From: a virus
Length of the DNA stretch: 20,267 nt
IMG/VR virus record: IMGVR_UViG_3300033149_002603
Coordinates: 1 to 20,267 of that record
Direction: 5' to 3' (one strand)
The translations under genes and the position numbers were made by a program. The notes under the pieces were generated by a model. It had not been told where the DNA came from. It did no database searches and saw only the letters and a list, made by a program, of their open reading frames with translations. This document shows positions 1 to 6,527 of the stretch, piece after piece (position 1 is the stretch's first letter; every line of letters begins with the position of its first letter).

Positions 1-1
1 G

Positions 2-1342
2 AATGAGTCATGGGAGGAGACCTTACGCCGGATGTTGCCTGATCTATTGCTTTATGACGCAGGAACTCTTATAAAGATATTCCCGAAGTCAGTATACGAC
101 AAAGACGGAATACTCAAAGAACAACAGGGTGATGACGGAAAACCGACAAAAATCACACCTGTGGAATTGAGCGCACGTGACGGACGATCGTTCTTAAAGG
201 ATACTGACTTATACGGTGTAACAAATCGTTATTTCCAATACAGTTGGATAGCACCAAACGCAAAGCCAATTATGTTCGCTAATGAGGAGATTGTTTATTT
301 AATGCAACGTCCACAGTCTCGATCACCGTACGGAATTGCGAACTTAGAAATTATCATGGATGTTGTCGATTATTTAACGGCATCTATAGATGCACAAAGA
401 TCTTATTATGAAAATAATTTCCCGATTTCCGGTCAGATTGATCACCCGGATATTGTGGATCCGGACGAATTACTAAAACGTGCACAGATGTATAAGGAGA
501 CTTTGAAGGGGGAATCTAACACTGGAAAGTGGCTTATCACATCCGGAGGTACTAAGGTAACGCCGCTTCAGATATCTGCACAGAATATGCAATGGTTAGA
601 ATCGTCGGAATTTTTCAATAAACTGGTATTTGCCGTATTTAAGATCAACCAGTCAGAATTAGGTTTTACTGGAGACGTAAACCGTGCTACAGGCGTAGTC
701 CAATCGCAGATCTACAAAGCGAAAGGTGTACAATCAGTATTAAGATTATTAGAGGAGTATATAAATCGTGAGATTATATGGAAACACTTCCACGAGGATG
801 TGAAATTCCAGTTTGATAGGTCGCTCGATCTTGCAGACCAGAAACAGCAAGCAGATATTGACCATTTAGAGATCACAGATGGTACTAGTACGATTAATGA
901 GATCCGTGCGCGTGATGGTAAGGAACTATACGGAGATGAAGAGTTTAATGCGCCGTTCGCGACTATGGTAATGCAGCAAAAGATCATGATGGGTGGTGAA
1001 GAGGAGCCCGAAGAGGAAGAGGAAGGTGGATTTGGTGGTTGGGGCGGCGAAGAGGAGCAACCAGCGGAAATGCCCGAAGAGGCAGAAACACCCGAAGAGA
1101 AGGCTACACCTAATACTACCGAGAAGATAGAAACTCTTACGAAGGCGGTTATGGCTGAGATTTCAATGGGTGAACCCGGGGCGGCGTTTATTCCGGAAGT
1201 GTGGGATACTAAGACCAAGAAAAAGAAAAAGAAGGAAGAAGAGGATGATGAAGAGGATACTATTAAGTCTCTCGATACTTGGTCCGAAACTACACAGAAA
1301 CAGATTGTGAAGGATATAGAACGTCTTTATAAGGAAAAATAA
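2..1342 (+). CDS. Phage portal protein, 5' end cut by the window
   Basis: This is the portal, the dodecameric ring at one capsid vertex through which DNA is packaged and ejected. The frame is open from base 2, before the first ATG at base 32, so the N-terminus lies outside the window. The visible part has portal-like features: an aromatic stretch around 'YFQYSWIAP', then 'EEIVYLMQRPQSRSPYGI', which resembles the segment before the portal clip, and a long helical region ending in 'EIRARDGKEL', typical of the end of the conserved core. The last 110 or so residues are low complexity: Glu/Gly/Pro-rich, then a Lys run and an acidic run, then a short helix. Such tails are common on portals and may contact scaffold or internal proteins. 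The next gene starts 2 bases after the stop. Terminase would be expected upstream. Confidence 0.93.
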   Translation, partial: NESWEETLRRMLPDLLLYDAGTLIKIFPKSVYDKDGILKEQQGDDGKPTKITPVELSARDGRSFLKDTDLYGVTNRYFQYSWIAPNAKPIMFANEEIVYLMQRPQSRSPYGIANLEIIMDVVDYLTASIDAQRSYYENNFPISGQIDHPDIVDPDELLKRAQMYKETLKGESNTGKWLITSGGTKVTPLQISAQNMQWLESSEFFNKLVFAVFKINQSELGFTGDVNRATGVVQSQIYKAKGVQSVLRLLEEYINREIIWKHFHEDVKFQFDRSLDLADQKQQADIDHLEITDGTSTINEIRARDGKELYGDEEFNAPFATMVMQQKIMMGGEEEPEEEEEGGFGGWGGEEEQPAEMPEEAETPEEKATPNTTEKIETLTKAVMAEISMGEPGAAFIPEVWDTKTKKKKKKEEEDDEEDTIKSLDTWSETTQKQIVKDIERLYKEK

Positions 1343-1344
1343 AT

Positions 1345-1974
1345 ATGACTATAGAGATAAATCTCCAAAAACTTGAAAAGGGTACTAAAAAGGAATGGAA
1401 AACAGTAACCCGTGGTGGAAAGATGTTTAGACAACGTTTTATAACAGGTAAAAAAGATACTACGAAAGCTATAACCGATTTTGAGGCAAAAATCAGAGAT
1501 CAAGATTACGAAACCAGTGGTGTGTTTGATGATACTGGTAATATGATATTTGAAAAGAGTGGTGAAAAAGATAACGTCAAATTTACGAAAGAGGAGATTG
1601 TCAAATTTGAAGGGATGACACTTACACATAATCATCCTCAAGGTGACTCGTTTTCTCCGATGGACTTAAATTTTGCGTGTGCAGCGAAGATGAAAGCAAT
1701 ACGGGTTACATGTCGCGGTAACAATAAATCGTTTATGTTACGAACGAAAGACGGAGCAAATTTCAAACCGGAGTTGTGGCATGATAATAACGAGACTGGT
1801 GTTGAGGGATTAGGTTTTATAGTGTCCACTTATAATGACGACGTTAGGGGTGATTTCGAAGCAAAAATATATGATGGTAGGATGACGGTTGCCGAAGCGG
1901 AAGGTTCACACTGGGAGGAAGTTTGGAAACGTGTTACCGAAAATGATGATAGAATTATATGTGAAGAGGTATAA
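1345..1974 (+). CDS. Tagged JAB/JAMM-like metallopeptidase, candidate internal virion effector
   Basis: A protein of 209 residues. Residues 1-37 form the shared module: 'IEINLQKL' at 3-10, then W19 and 'RGGKMFRQR'. The rest carries a JAMM-type zinc signature at residues 95-107, 'HNHPQGDSFSPMD' (H95, H97, S104, D107), as in RadC and JAB/MPN domains; an upstream Glu such as E70 could complete the site. JAMM proteins usually cleave isopeptide or peptide bonds, and related domains occur in phage and polymorphic-toxin effectors. The substrate here cannot be told. The gene begins 2 bases after the portal stop, so it is probably co-transcribed and coupled. The first 100 bases are nearly the same as the start of the acetyltransferase gene at 2065, which points to cassette duplication. 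An inactive JAB-like fold is possible. Confidence 0.72.
   Translation: MTIEINLQKLEKGTKKEWKTVTRGGKMFRQRFITGKKDTTKAITDFEAKIRDQDYETSGVFDDTGNMIFEKSGEKDNVKFTKEEIVKFEGMTLTHNHPQGDSFSPMDLNFACAAKMKAIRVTCRGNNKSFMLRTKDGANFKPELWHDNNETGVEGLGFIVSTYNDDVRGDFEAKIYDGRMTVAEAEGSHWEEVWKRVTENDDRIICEEV
1357..1394 (+). repeat. Direct repeat, copy 1 (tag-coding DNA)
   Basis: A 38-base stretch identical to bases 2074-2111. It codes for the shared N-terminal tag of the JAMM-like protein. Similarity continues with scattered, mostly third-position differences to about base 1460, then stops where the enzyme domains diverge. Confidence 0.9.
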
Positions 1975-1976
1975 TT

Positions 1977-2093
1977 ATGGAAGAATTATTAATGCTCGAT
2001 GATAGAATTTTTAATAAAAAGATTTATACTAATTCTGAAAAACAACACGATAATGGTAAGAAAGATGATCGAAATAAATCTCCAAAAACTTGA
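1977..2093 (+). CDS. Possible 38-residue protein overlapping the start of the acetyltransferase gene
   Basis: An ATG at 1977 follows 'GAGGT' at a normal Shine-Dalgarno distance and opens a 38-codon frame ending in TGA at 2091-2093. It fills the otherwise empty gap between the JAMM-like gene and the acetyltransferase start at 2065, overlapping the latter in another frame. The peptide is charged, has no recognisable domain, and its last third merely reads the tag-coding DNA out of frame. It may be a leader peptide coupling translation into the next gene, or a chance frame. Confidence 0.35.
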   Translation: MEELLMLDDRIFNKKIYTNSEKQHDNGKKDDRNKSPKT

Positions 2094-2625
2094 AAAGGGT
2101 ACTAAAAAGGAGTGGAAAACAGTTACTCGTGCCGGAAAGACGTTTAAACAACGATTCCATACTGGTAAGAAAGAGAAACCGACAACGGAAAATTTTACAA
2201 TGAGTGTTGTATCTGATATAGCACCGGAAGGTATGGATAAACGTGATTTTATGAATTCACTGGGTTGGGATTTTGAACATTCTCAATTCTTTGATTCGTA
2301 TATTCCTACTGATGCGCACGTTTGTATCGAAGATGGAAAGGCAATGGCACTTACCGATTTTTATATAAATCACAAACATGAGATGAGTATCGGATTATTG
2401 GAAGTCAATCCAACCCAACAACGGAAGGGTAAAGGTGTGGAGACGATGAAGGAAATAGTCTCATACGCACTCGCGCAAGACGTAGAACTCATAAAGTTGG
2501 ATTCGATGGATGCTAATAGTGATAAGTTTTATGACTTTTTGGGAATGGAAAAAATGGGACAAATCTTGATGACAAGTTATAAAGGTGATAAGGAATGGAT
2601 GCAACAGTTCATGAATACGAAATAA
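2065..2625 (+). CDS. Tagged GNAT-family acetyltransferase, candidate internal virion effector
   Basis: I chose the ATG at 2065, giving 186 residues. It puts the shared tag 'IEINLQKL' at residues 2-9, matching the tag placement in the gene at 1345; a GGT-containing stretch lies upstream. The longer frame from 1999 has no ribosome-binding site and a hydrophobic extension absent from its paralogues. Residues 1-36 are the tag, including W18 and 'RAGKTFKQR'. The C-terminal part is GNAT-like: a beta strand 'SIGLLEVNP', then the acetyl-CoA pyrophosphate loop 'QQRKGKG' (residues 118-124), and later 'KFYDFLGMEKMG', the usual motif B region. GNAT enzymes transfer acetyl from acetyl-CoA to amines on proteins or small molecules; the target is unknown. 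Host protein acetylation after injection is an inference from the tag and neighbours. Confidence 0.78.
   Translation: MIEINLQKLEKGTKKEWKTVTRAGKTFKQRFHTGKKEKPTTENFTMSVVSDIAPEGMDKRDFMNSLGWDFEHSQFFDSYIPTDAHVCIEDGKAMALTDFYINHKHEMSIGLLEVNPTQQRKGKGVETMKEIVSYALAQDVELIKLDSMDANSDKFYDFLGMEKMGQILMTSYKGDKEWMQQFMNTK
2074..2111 (+). repeat. Direct repeat, copy 2 (tag-coding DNA)
   Basis: Identical over 38 bases to 1357-1394, in the same position within the next tagged gene. It could serve as a homology handle for exchanging the downstream enzyme domains. Confidence 0.9.
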
Positions 2626-2690
2626 ACCTCGAAGAAGCCCGTAAATATGATCCTCTTGTGGGAAAAACGGAGGAGGAAGAGGGTAACTAA
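2595..2690 (+). CDS. 31-residue free-standing tag microprotein
   Basis: A short frame starting at the ATG at 2595, inside the end of the acetyltransferase gene in another frame, and ending in TAA at 2688-2690, which overlaps the next ATG (TAATG). The peptide contains 'EYEINLEEARKYDPLVGK', a clear match to the shared tag 'IEINLQKLEKG', and ends in an acidic run. There is no room for an enzyme domain. The close overlaps on both sides are typical of translationally coupled genes, and the tag match supports real coding. It could be a competitor or spacer for the docking partner, or what remains of a tagged gene that lost its effector domain. Confidence 0.6.
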   Translation: MDATVHEYEINLEEARKYDPLVGKTEEEEGN

Positions 2691-4054
2691 TGGTAGTGGA
2701 AAAGAGAGGTAATAAGTGGTGTACCATCCATTGTCACGGTGCAGATAAGGGTAAAGTTATATCCTGTTTCGATACTAAAGAAGCCGCTATGGCACAGCAT
2801 CGGGCGATTGAAGCCAGTAAACACGTCAAAAAGATTGAGATAAATCTCGGGGAATTATCTAAAATACGTGGTACTCATAGTGGATGGATAGATGTAAAAC
2901 GTGGGAGTAAAACATTTAAAAGATGGCAACGTATTGGAACAAAGACAACTTCTATAACACAAGATATATCTAAACCAAATCCTGAAATTATAGAGGTTTT
3001 GGAAGCTGCGCATAAATATAGTATTGATATGGCATTTGGTAAACCTGAAGGAGTTGTAGAATTTGATGTTGATTCTGGCGATTTTACATTTCAACCTGGA
3101 GACTATAATGACTGGAGTACGGGTGAGTCAGTACCCACAAAACCTGATCCTGTTAAATTTCGTGTAGAGGGAAACAATATTAGGCGTCTTAATGATGGAT
3201 TTTGTATTACAGTCCCTGAAAAGGAAATTGATAATCCTAATGCGTATGAAAAATTACTTCATTATTTAGATGACAAATGGGGTAGAAGGGGTAGTACACA
3301 TAAGATTTTTAAGCAAGATCATAGTGAATATGAAAATAATATAAAGAAACTTGATGAGTTCGTTCCTGAATATGAAGATGTTTTCGAGGAAGGATCAGGT
3401 AAATATAGTAAGAACATGGATCTTAAAACATGCTCAAATACACCTATTACAACTGATCATTTTGTTCCGATTCTGTGGTATGGTGGTAACCATGATGATA
3501 CGGCATTAGTAGGTGAGGCTACCCAAAGTGTATTTACTGGTAATTATGATGAAAATAATGTGATCCAGCAGCAGATACCGTTAATGATAGAAGGTGCCAA
3601 AAAGATTAATGCAAAGTATGGTACTGATGTCATTTATCGAGGTGAAACTAATATAAATAGCGCAAGAGATATATTATTACAAATTGATGAATTTGGTGAT
3701 GCTGAATTAGCTGACAAACTATTTAGTTGTACAGAAAATGAGAAACTTGGAAAATGGTATGCAGCAACACATGATCAATTAACTGCTCAAGGTACACGAA
3801 ATAAGACTAATGTGATGTTGAGAATACCACGTGAAAAGTTTGCTGATAATGTTATAATGGATCATAGATTAACAGAAAGTGCATTTAATCCTGAAGAAGA
3901 AGTAACCATAGTAGGTAATGATATATCTCTTACAGGTGATGACGTGATGATTAATGCAATTACACCAAAGTGTAAAAATAAAAAATGGATGTCATTTACT
4001 CAATTTAAGTCAGAGGGTGGAATAACAGAAGATTTTGTAAACCAAATAAGGTGA
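2690..4054 (+). CDS. Tagged ADP-ribosyltransferase-like protein, candidate internal virion effector
   Basis: A protein of 454 residues in at least three parts. Residues 6-44 form a small domain with 'KWCTIHCHG' and 'ISCFDTKEAAMAQHRAIEAS', a pattern seen in phage head proteins and echoed in the MuF-like protein here. Residues 47-85 are the shared tag ('KKIEINLGEL', W66, 'RGSKTFKRW'). The C-terminal third has the three elements of an R-S-E ADP-ribosyltransferase fold: 'VIYRGE' (R317), 'LFSCTEN' (S346, T348) and 'NPEEEVTIVG' (E402-E404). Such enzymes move ADP-ribose from NAD+ to protein side chains; T4 Alt is a packaged example. The middle region (about 100-240) is not recognised. A GGAGG-rich stretch at 2669-2684 supports the start. 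The gene is more AT-rich than the capsid genes, which may indicate acquisition. The call rests on motifs only. Confidence 0.68.
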   Translation: MVVEKRGNKWCTIHCHGADKGKVISCFDTKEAAMAQHRAIEASKHVKKIEINLGELSKIRGTHSGWIDVKRGSKTFKRWQRIGTKTTSITQDISKPNPEIIEVLEAAHKYSIDMAFGKPEGVVEFDVDSGDFTFQPGDYNDWSTGESVPTKPDPVKFRVEGNNIRRLNDGFCITVPEKEIDNPNAYEKLLHYLDDKWGRRGSTHKIFKQDHSEYENNIKKLDEFVPEYEDVFEEGSGKYSKNMDLKTCSNTPITTDHFVPILWYGGNHDDTALVGEATQSVFTGNYDENNVIQQQIPLMIEGAKKINAKYGTDVIYRGETNINSARDILLQIDEFGDAELADKLFSCTENEKLGKWYAATHDQLTAQGTRNKTNVMLRIPREKFADNVIMDHRLTESAFNPEEEVTIVGNDISLTGDDVMINAITPKCKNKKWMSFTQFKSEGGITEDFVNQIR

Positions 4055-4056
4055 GT

Positions 4057-4176
4057 ATGATGGAACGAAGAAAAATAGATATTTCAGACGAAGAAGGAAG
4101 AACAAGAATCACACGTGATAACTTAAACATAATTGATGAAATGACAGATGAAGAAGCAAAATCTGTATTTGGGTGA
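4057..4176 (+). CDS. Small charged protein of unknown function, 39 residues
   Basis: ATG at 4057 follows 'AAGGTGAG', a good ribosome-binding site, and lies 2 bases after the ADP-ribosyltransferase-like gene. The peptide is highly charged (for example 'RRKIDISDEEGRTRITRD') and probably helical in its second half. No family is recognised. The stop at 4174-4176 belongs to a 'GGGTGA' that can also act as ribosome-binding site for the next small frame, so these small genes look translationally linked. Confidence 0.6.
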   Translation: MMERRKIDISDEEGRTRITRDNLNIIDEMTDEEAKSVFG

Positions 4177-4179
4177 ATT

Positions 4180-4257
4180 ATGACACAAGATCAAACTATG
4201 GAATTACTTATGTGGATTACAGTATCAATATTAGTATTATCTGTGGTGTATTTATAA
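4180..4257 (+). CDS. 25-residue single-span membrane peptide
   Basis: A short frame with a polar N-terminus and one hydrophobic stretch, 'WITVSILVLSVVYL', long enough to span a membrane. 'GGGTGA' lies just upstream, and its TAA overlaps the next start (TAATG at 4255-4259). Function unknown; small viral membrane peptides can act in lysis or membrane targeting, but nothing specific is seen. The tight junctions favour real coding over chance. Confidence 0.5.
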   Translation: MTQDQTMELLMWITVSILVLSVVYL

Positions 4258-4484
4258 TGACTGAAGAATTATATATCTCCGATCATACTCATGAGTATGA
4301 ATTTAAGATTGGAGATAAATCTGGATTTTTTACGGAAAATAGTATGATAGATTTTTATGATGAAGATGATGAATTCAGAATGCGTATTGATCCGACAGAT
4401 CTCGTTGTAATAAGTGCCATATATAGTACTGTAATGTCAGAATGGCATAAATATGATAAATATGATAAAGAGGACCAACGATGA
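4257..4484 (+). CDS. Small acidic protein, 75 residues, unknown
   Basis: The start at 4257 is preferred to the longer frame from 4173, because the extra 28 residues would simply be the membrane peptide region read in another frame and lack a ribosome-binding site. The protein is acidic, with 'DFYDEDDEFRMRIDPTDL' and a Lys/Asp/Tyr-rich tail. It has no cysteines, membrane segment or recognisable motif. Its stop overlaps the start of the next gene (ATGA at 4481-4484), so the two are coupled. A role as antidote or partner of a neighbouring effector is possible but not shown. Confidence 0.62.
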   Translation: MTEELYISDHTHEYEFKIGDKSGFFTENSMIDFYDEDDEFRMRIDPTDLVVISAIYSTVMSEWHKYDKYDKEDQR

Positions 4485-4780
4485 TCGAAATCGATACGGA
4501 AGATCTTACAAAATCCACAAAACATTACAAGGATGTCAGGTACACCCGGGGCGGAAATGTCTTTACACGTCGGCAACTTGTGGGATCTGAAATAAAGACA
4601 CAGTGGAACACTAAAATTAATGATGTAAGTGCTGAGATGGTTACACAGGCACAACGGGGACAATATTCCCCAACTAAGGCATCAGGACTTAAAGAGATGG
4701 CGAAACAAGCCGATCGGTTGTTAGAGATCTCGAAATTTCTATACGATGTGAAGAAACAGGCTGAAGATAATAAAAAATAA
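4481..4780 (+). CDS. Tagged small protein, 99 residues
   Basis: The N-terminus is the shared module: 'IEIDTEDL' at residues 2-9, then 'RYTRGGNVFTRRQLVG', the second half of the tag. What follows (about residues 40-99) is a helical, Lys/Glu/Gln-rich region with 'GLKEMAKQADRLLEISKF', likely a short coiled coil or helical hairpin. No catalytic motif is visible. It overlaps the previous stop by 4 bases and lies 16 bases before the first of the twin structural genes. It may be a small cargo protein or an adaptor. Confidence 0.75.
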   Translation: MIEIDTEDLTKSTKHYKDVRYTRGGNVFTRRQLVGSEIKTQWNTKINDVSAEMVTQAQRGQYSPTKASGLKEMAKQADRLLEISKFLYDVKKQAEDNKK

Positions 4781-4795
4781 TAGAGGTAATATAAA

Positions 4796-5632
4796 ATGAT
4801 AGATATGAAAGATAAACATCCGATTGTGGAAATGTTTCCGTCACACAACGGACCGGACTATAAGACTGCGATATCTGAACAGAGATTTGAAGGATATTCG
4901 TTAATTAATAAGTTTACGTATTGTATGGATGTGGACACAGGACCATTCCGTGTGCTCGCGAATAATATGGATATGGTATATTGGATTGCATCTGAGAGAC
5001 AAATGCATGTTGTATGTACGAGTGCACAGGATAGTATAACGGGTACGGGTGTAAGGGCGGTACTCATCGAGTATCTGAACGAAGCCGCCGAACTAAAGAC
5101 TGAGTACCTTGAACTTGAAGCGGACCAGCATACAACTACGGTCGCAACGGATATATTCCGTGTTGAAAATCTGACAGCTGTCAAATATGGATCTGGTGGA
5201 TCATTGAATGGTGCAGTAGGGACTATTACACTTGAGAACACCGCTGAGACAGAGGTTTATGCCCAAATAAGTCAATATAAGACACATTCTGAGAGTTGTA
5301 TCCATTGGATACGCCCGGGTTATAGATCTATCTTTTCTGAAGTCAAAATAGAATCTGCTACGGAGGCAGCTGGTGTTTACGTTGGTATATTTGGAACGTT
5401 TGACTATTCGGGGTACGGTGGAGATACTAATGTGGTAGTACAGGCTTGTGGTGTCGGTGTTTCATGGGGTAACATTGCGGTGATCGCGATAGATCCACAC
5501 TTCGGACTATACAATTATTCAGACGAAATTCAGGCAGTATTCTTTGCAGCAAAATCCAAAAGTGCAAGTTCGAATCTACAGGCGTCCGCATCTTTCGTGT
5601 TATACGAGTTTGAAAACGATTTCACGGTATGA
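4796..5632 (+). CDS. Putative virion structural protein, twin copy A
   Basis: A protein of 278 residues with a close paralogue immediately downstream. The centre has a pattern I associate with surface or fibre proteins of environmental phages: 'SITGTGVRAVLIEYLNEA', then a segment with 'TDIFRVENL' and a Gly-rich turn ('YGSGGSLNGAVGTITLEN'), suggesting beta sandwich domains. There is no signal peptide, catalytic motif or shared tag. The ribosome-binding site 'GAGGTAATATAAA' precedes ATG 4796. A head decoration, whisker or receptor-binding role is most plausible, but its place among non-structural accessory genes is unusual. Family recognition is from memory, so the call stays general. Confidence 0.6.
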   Translation: MIDMKDKHPIVEMFPSHNGPDYKTAISEQRFEGYSLINKFTYCMDVDTGPFRVLANNMDMVYWIASERQMHVVCTSAQDSITGTGVRAVLIEYLNEAAELKTEYLELEADQHTTTVATDIFRVENLTAVKYGSGGSLNGAVGTITLENTAETEVYAQISQYKTHSESCIHWIRPGYRSIFSEVKIESATEAAGVYVGIFGTFDYSGYGGDTNVVVQACGVGVSWGNIAVIAIDPHFGLYNYSDEIQAVFFAAKSKSASSNLQASASFVLYEFENDFTV

Positions 5633-5663
5633 TATAATGGTACAGTGGAACGGGGTAATATAA

Positions 5664-6497
5664 ATGATAGATATGAAAGATAAACACCCTCTCGTATCGA
5701 TGTTTCCATCAAGGAATGGACCGGACTATAAGACTGCGATATCAGAGGGTAGATTCGAAGGATATTTACTAATTAATAAGTTTGCGTATACTGAGGAGAT
5801 TTCCCCGGGGCCGTTCAAAGTACTATCTAATAATAATGATATAATTCATTGGATCACGTCTGAGAGACAAATGAAAGTGATTGCGGATGGTGTGGAAGAT
5901 TGTATTACAGGTACAGGTATGCGATCGATCTTGATTACTTATTTAAACGAGGCTTGTGAATTAAAAATGGAATATCTCGATCTCGCAGTTGGTGGAACAA
6001 CTCTTACAGTGGCTACCGACATATTCCGAATCGAGAATGTACAGGCAGGAAGATATGGTTCTGGTGCATCGATAAGTGGTGCAACTGATATAATTCAGAT
6101 TACAAATCTCGCGGAGGACGAACTATATGCACAGATATCACAATATTCAACCGCGTCAGAAAGTGCGATTCATTGGATCAGACCCGGATACCGAACAGTG
6201 TTTTCGGAAGTAAAAGTAGAATCAAGTGCGGATAAAGGCGTTTTTGTGGGTATTTTTGCTTCGTTCGACTTTTCTGGATTTGGTGGTGAGAGTGCCGTGG
6301 CGGTACAATGTTGTGGAATAGAAATTGGTGGAGGTAACGTTGCTATCATAGCTATTGATCCACACGTTGGACTATTTAATAATACAAATGTAATACAGTG
6401 TGCTTATTTGGCATGTACATCTCGTTCTGGTATACCCAACTTACAGGGATCTGGTTCGTTCGTGGTATACGAGTTTGAGAACGATTTCACGGTATGA
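5664..6497 (+). CDS. Putative virion structural protein, twin copy B
   Basis: A 277-residue paralogue of the preceding gene, alignable along its whole length with almost no gaps. The ends are best conserved: both start 'MIDMKDKHP', share 'NGPDYKTAISE' and finish 'YEFENDFTV'; the DNA is nearly identical at the two ends. The interior, for example around the 'GTG' turn and the C-terminal third, has diverged, so the duplication is not very recent or the centres are under diversifying selection. Both copies are intact, with sensible spacing and a GGGGT-type ribosome-binding site at about 5651. They may assemble as a heteromer or give two binding specificities. Confidence 0.6.
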   Translation: MIDMKDKHPLVSMFPSRNGPDYKTAISEGRFEGYLLINKFAYTEEISPGPFKVLSNNNDIIHWITSERQMKVIADGVEDCITGTGMRSILITYLNEACELKMEYLDLAVGGTTLTVATDIFRIENVQAGRYGSGASISGATDIIQITNLAEDELYAQISQYSTASESAIHWIRPGYRTVFSEVKVESSADKGVFVGIFASFDFSGFGGESAVAVQCCGIEIGGGNVAIIAIDPHVGLFNNTNVIQCAYLACTSRSGIPNLQGSGSFVVYEFENDFTV

Positions 6498-6527
6498 TAT
6501 AATAATTTTAAATAAAAGGAGAATAAT

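Noticed and set aside
712-1218. Antisense frame of 168 codons opposite the portal tail
   Set aside because: Its Ser/Pro-rich composition is the reverse complement of the Glu/Gly-rich portal tail; the portal frame is clearly the coding one.
1999-2064. N-terminal extension of the acetyltransferase
   Set aside because: No ribosome-binding site before 1999, and the added residues are absent from the paralogous tag at 1345; the start at 2065 aligns the tags.
4173-4256. N-terminal extension of the 75-residue protein
   Set aside because: The region is better explained by the 25-residue membrane frame at 4180-4257 with its TAATG junction; no ribosome-binding site precedes 4173.
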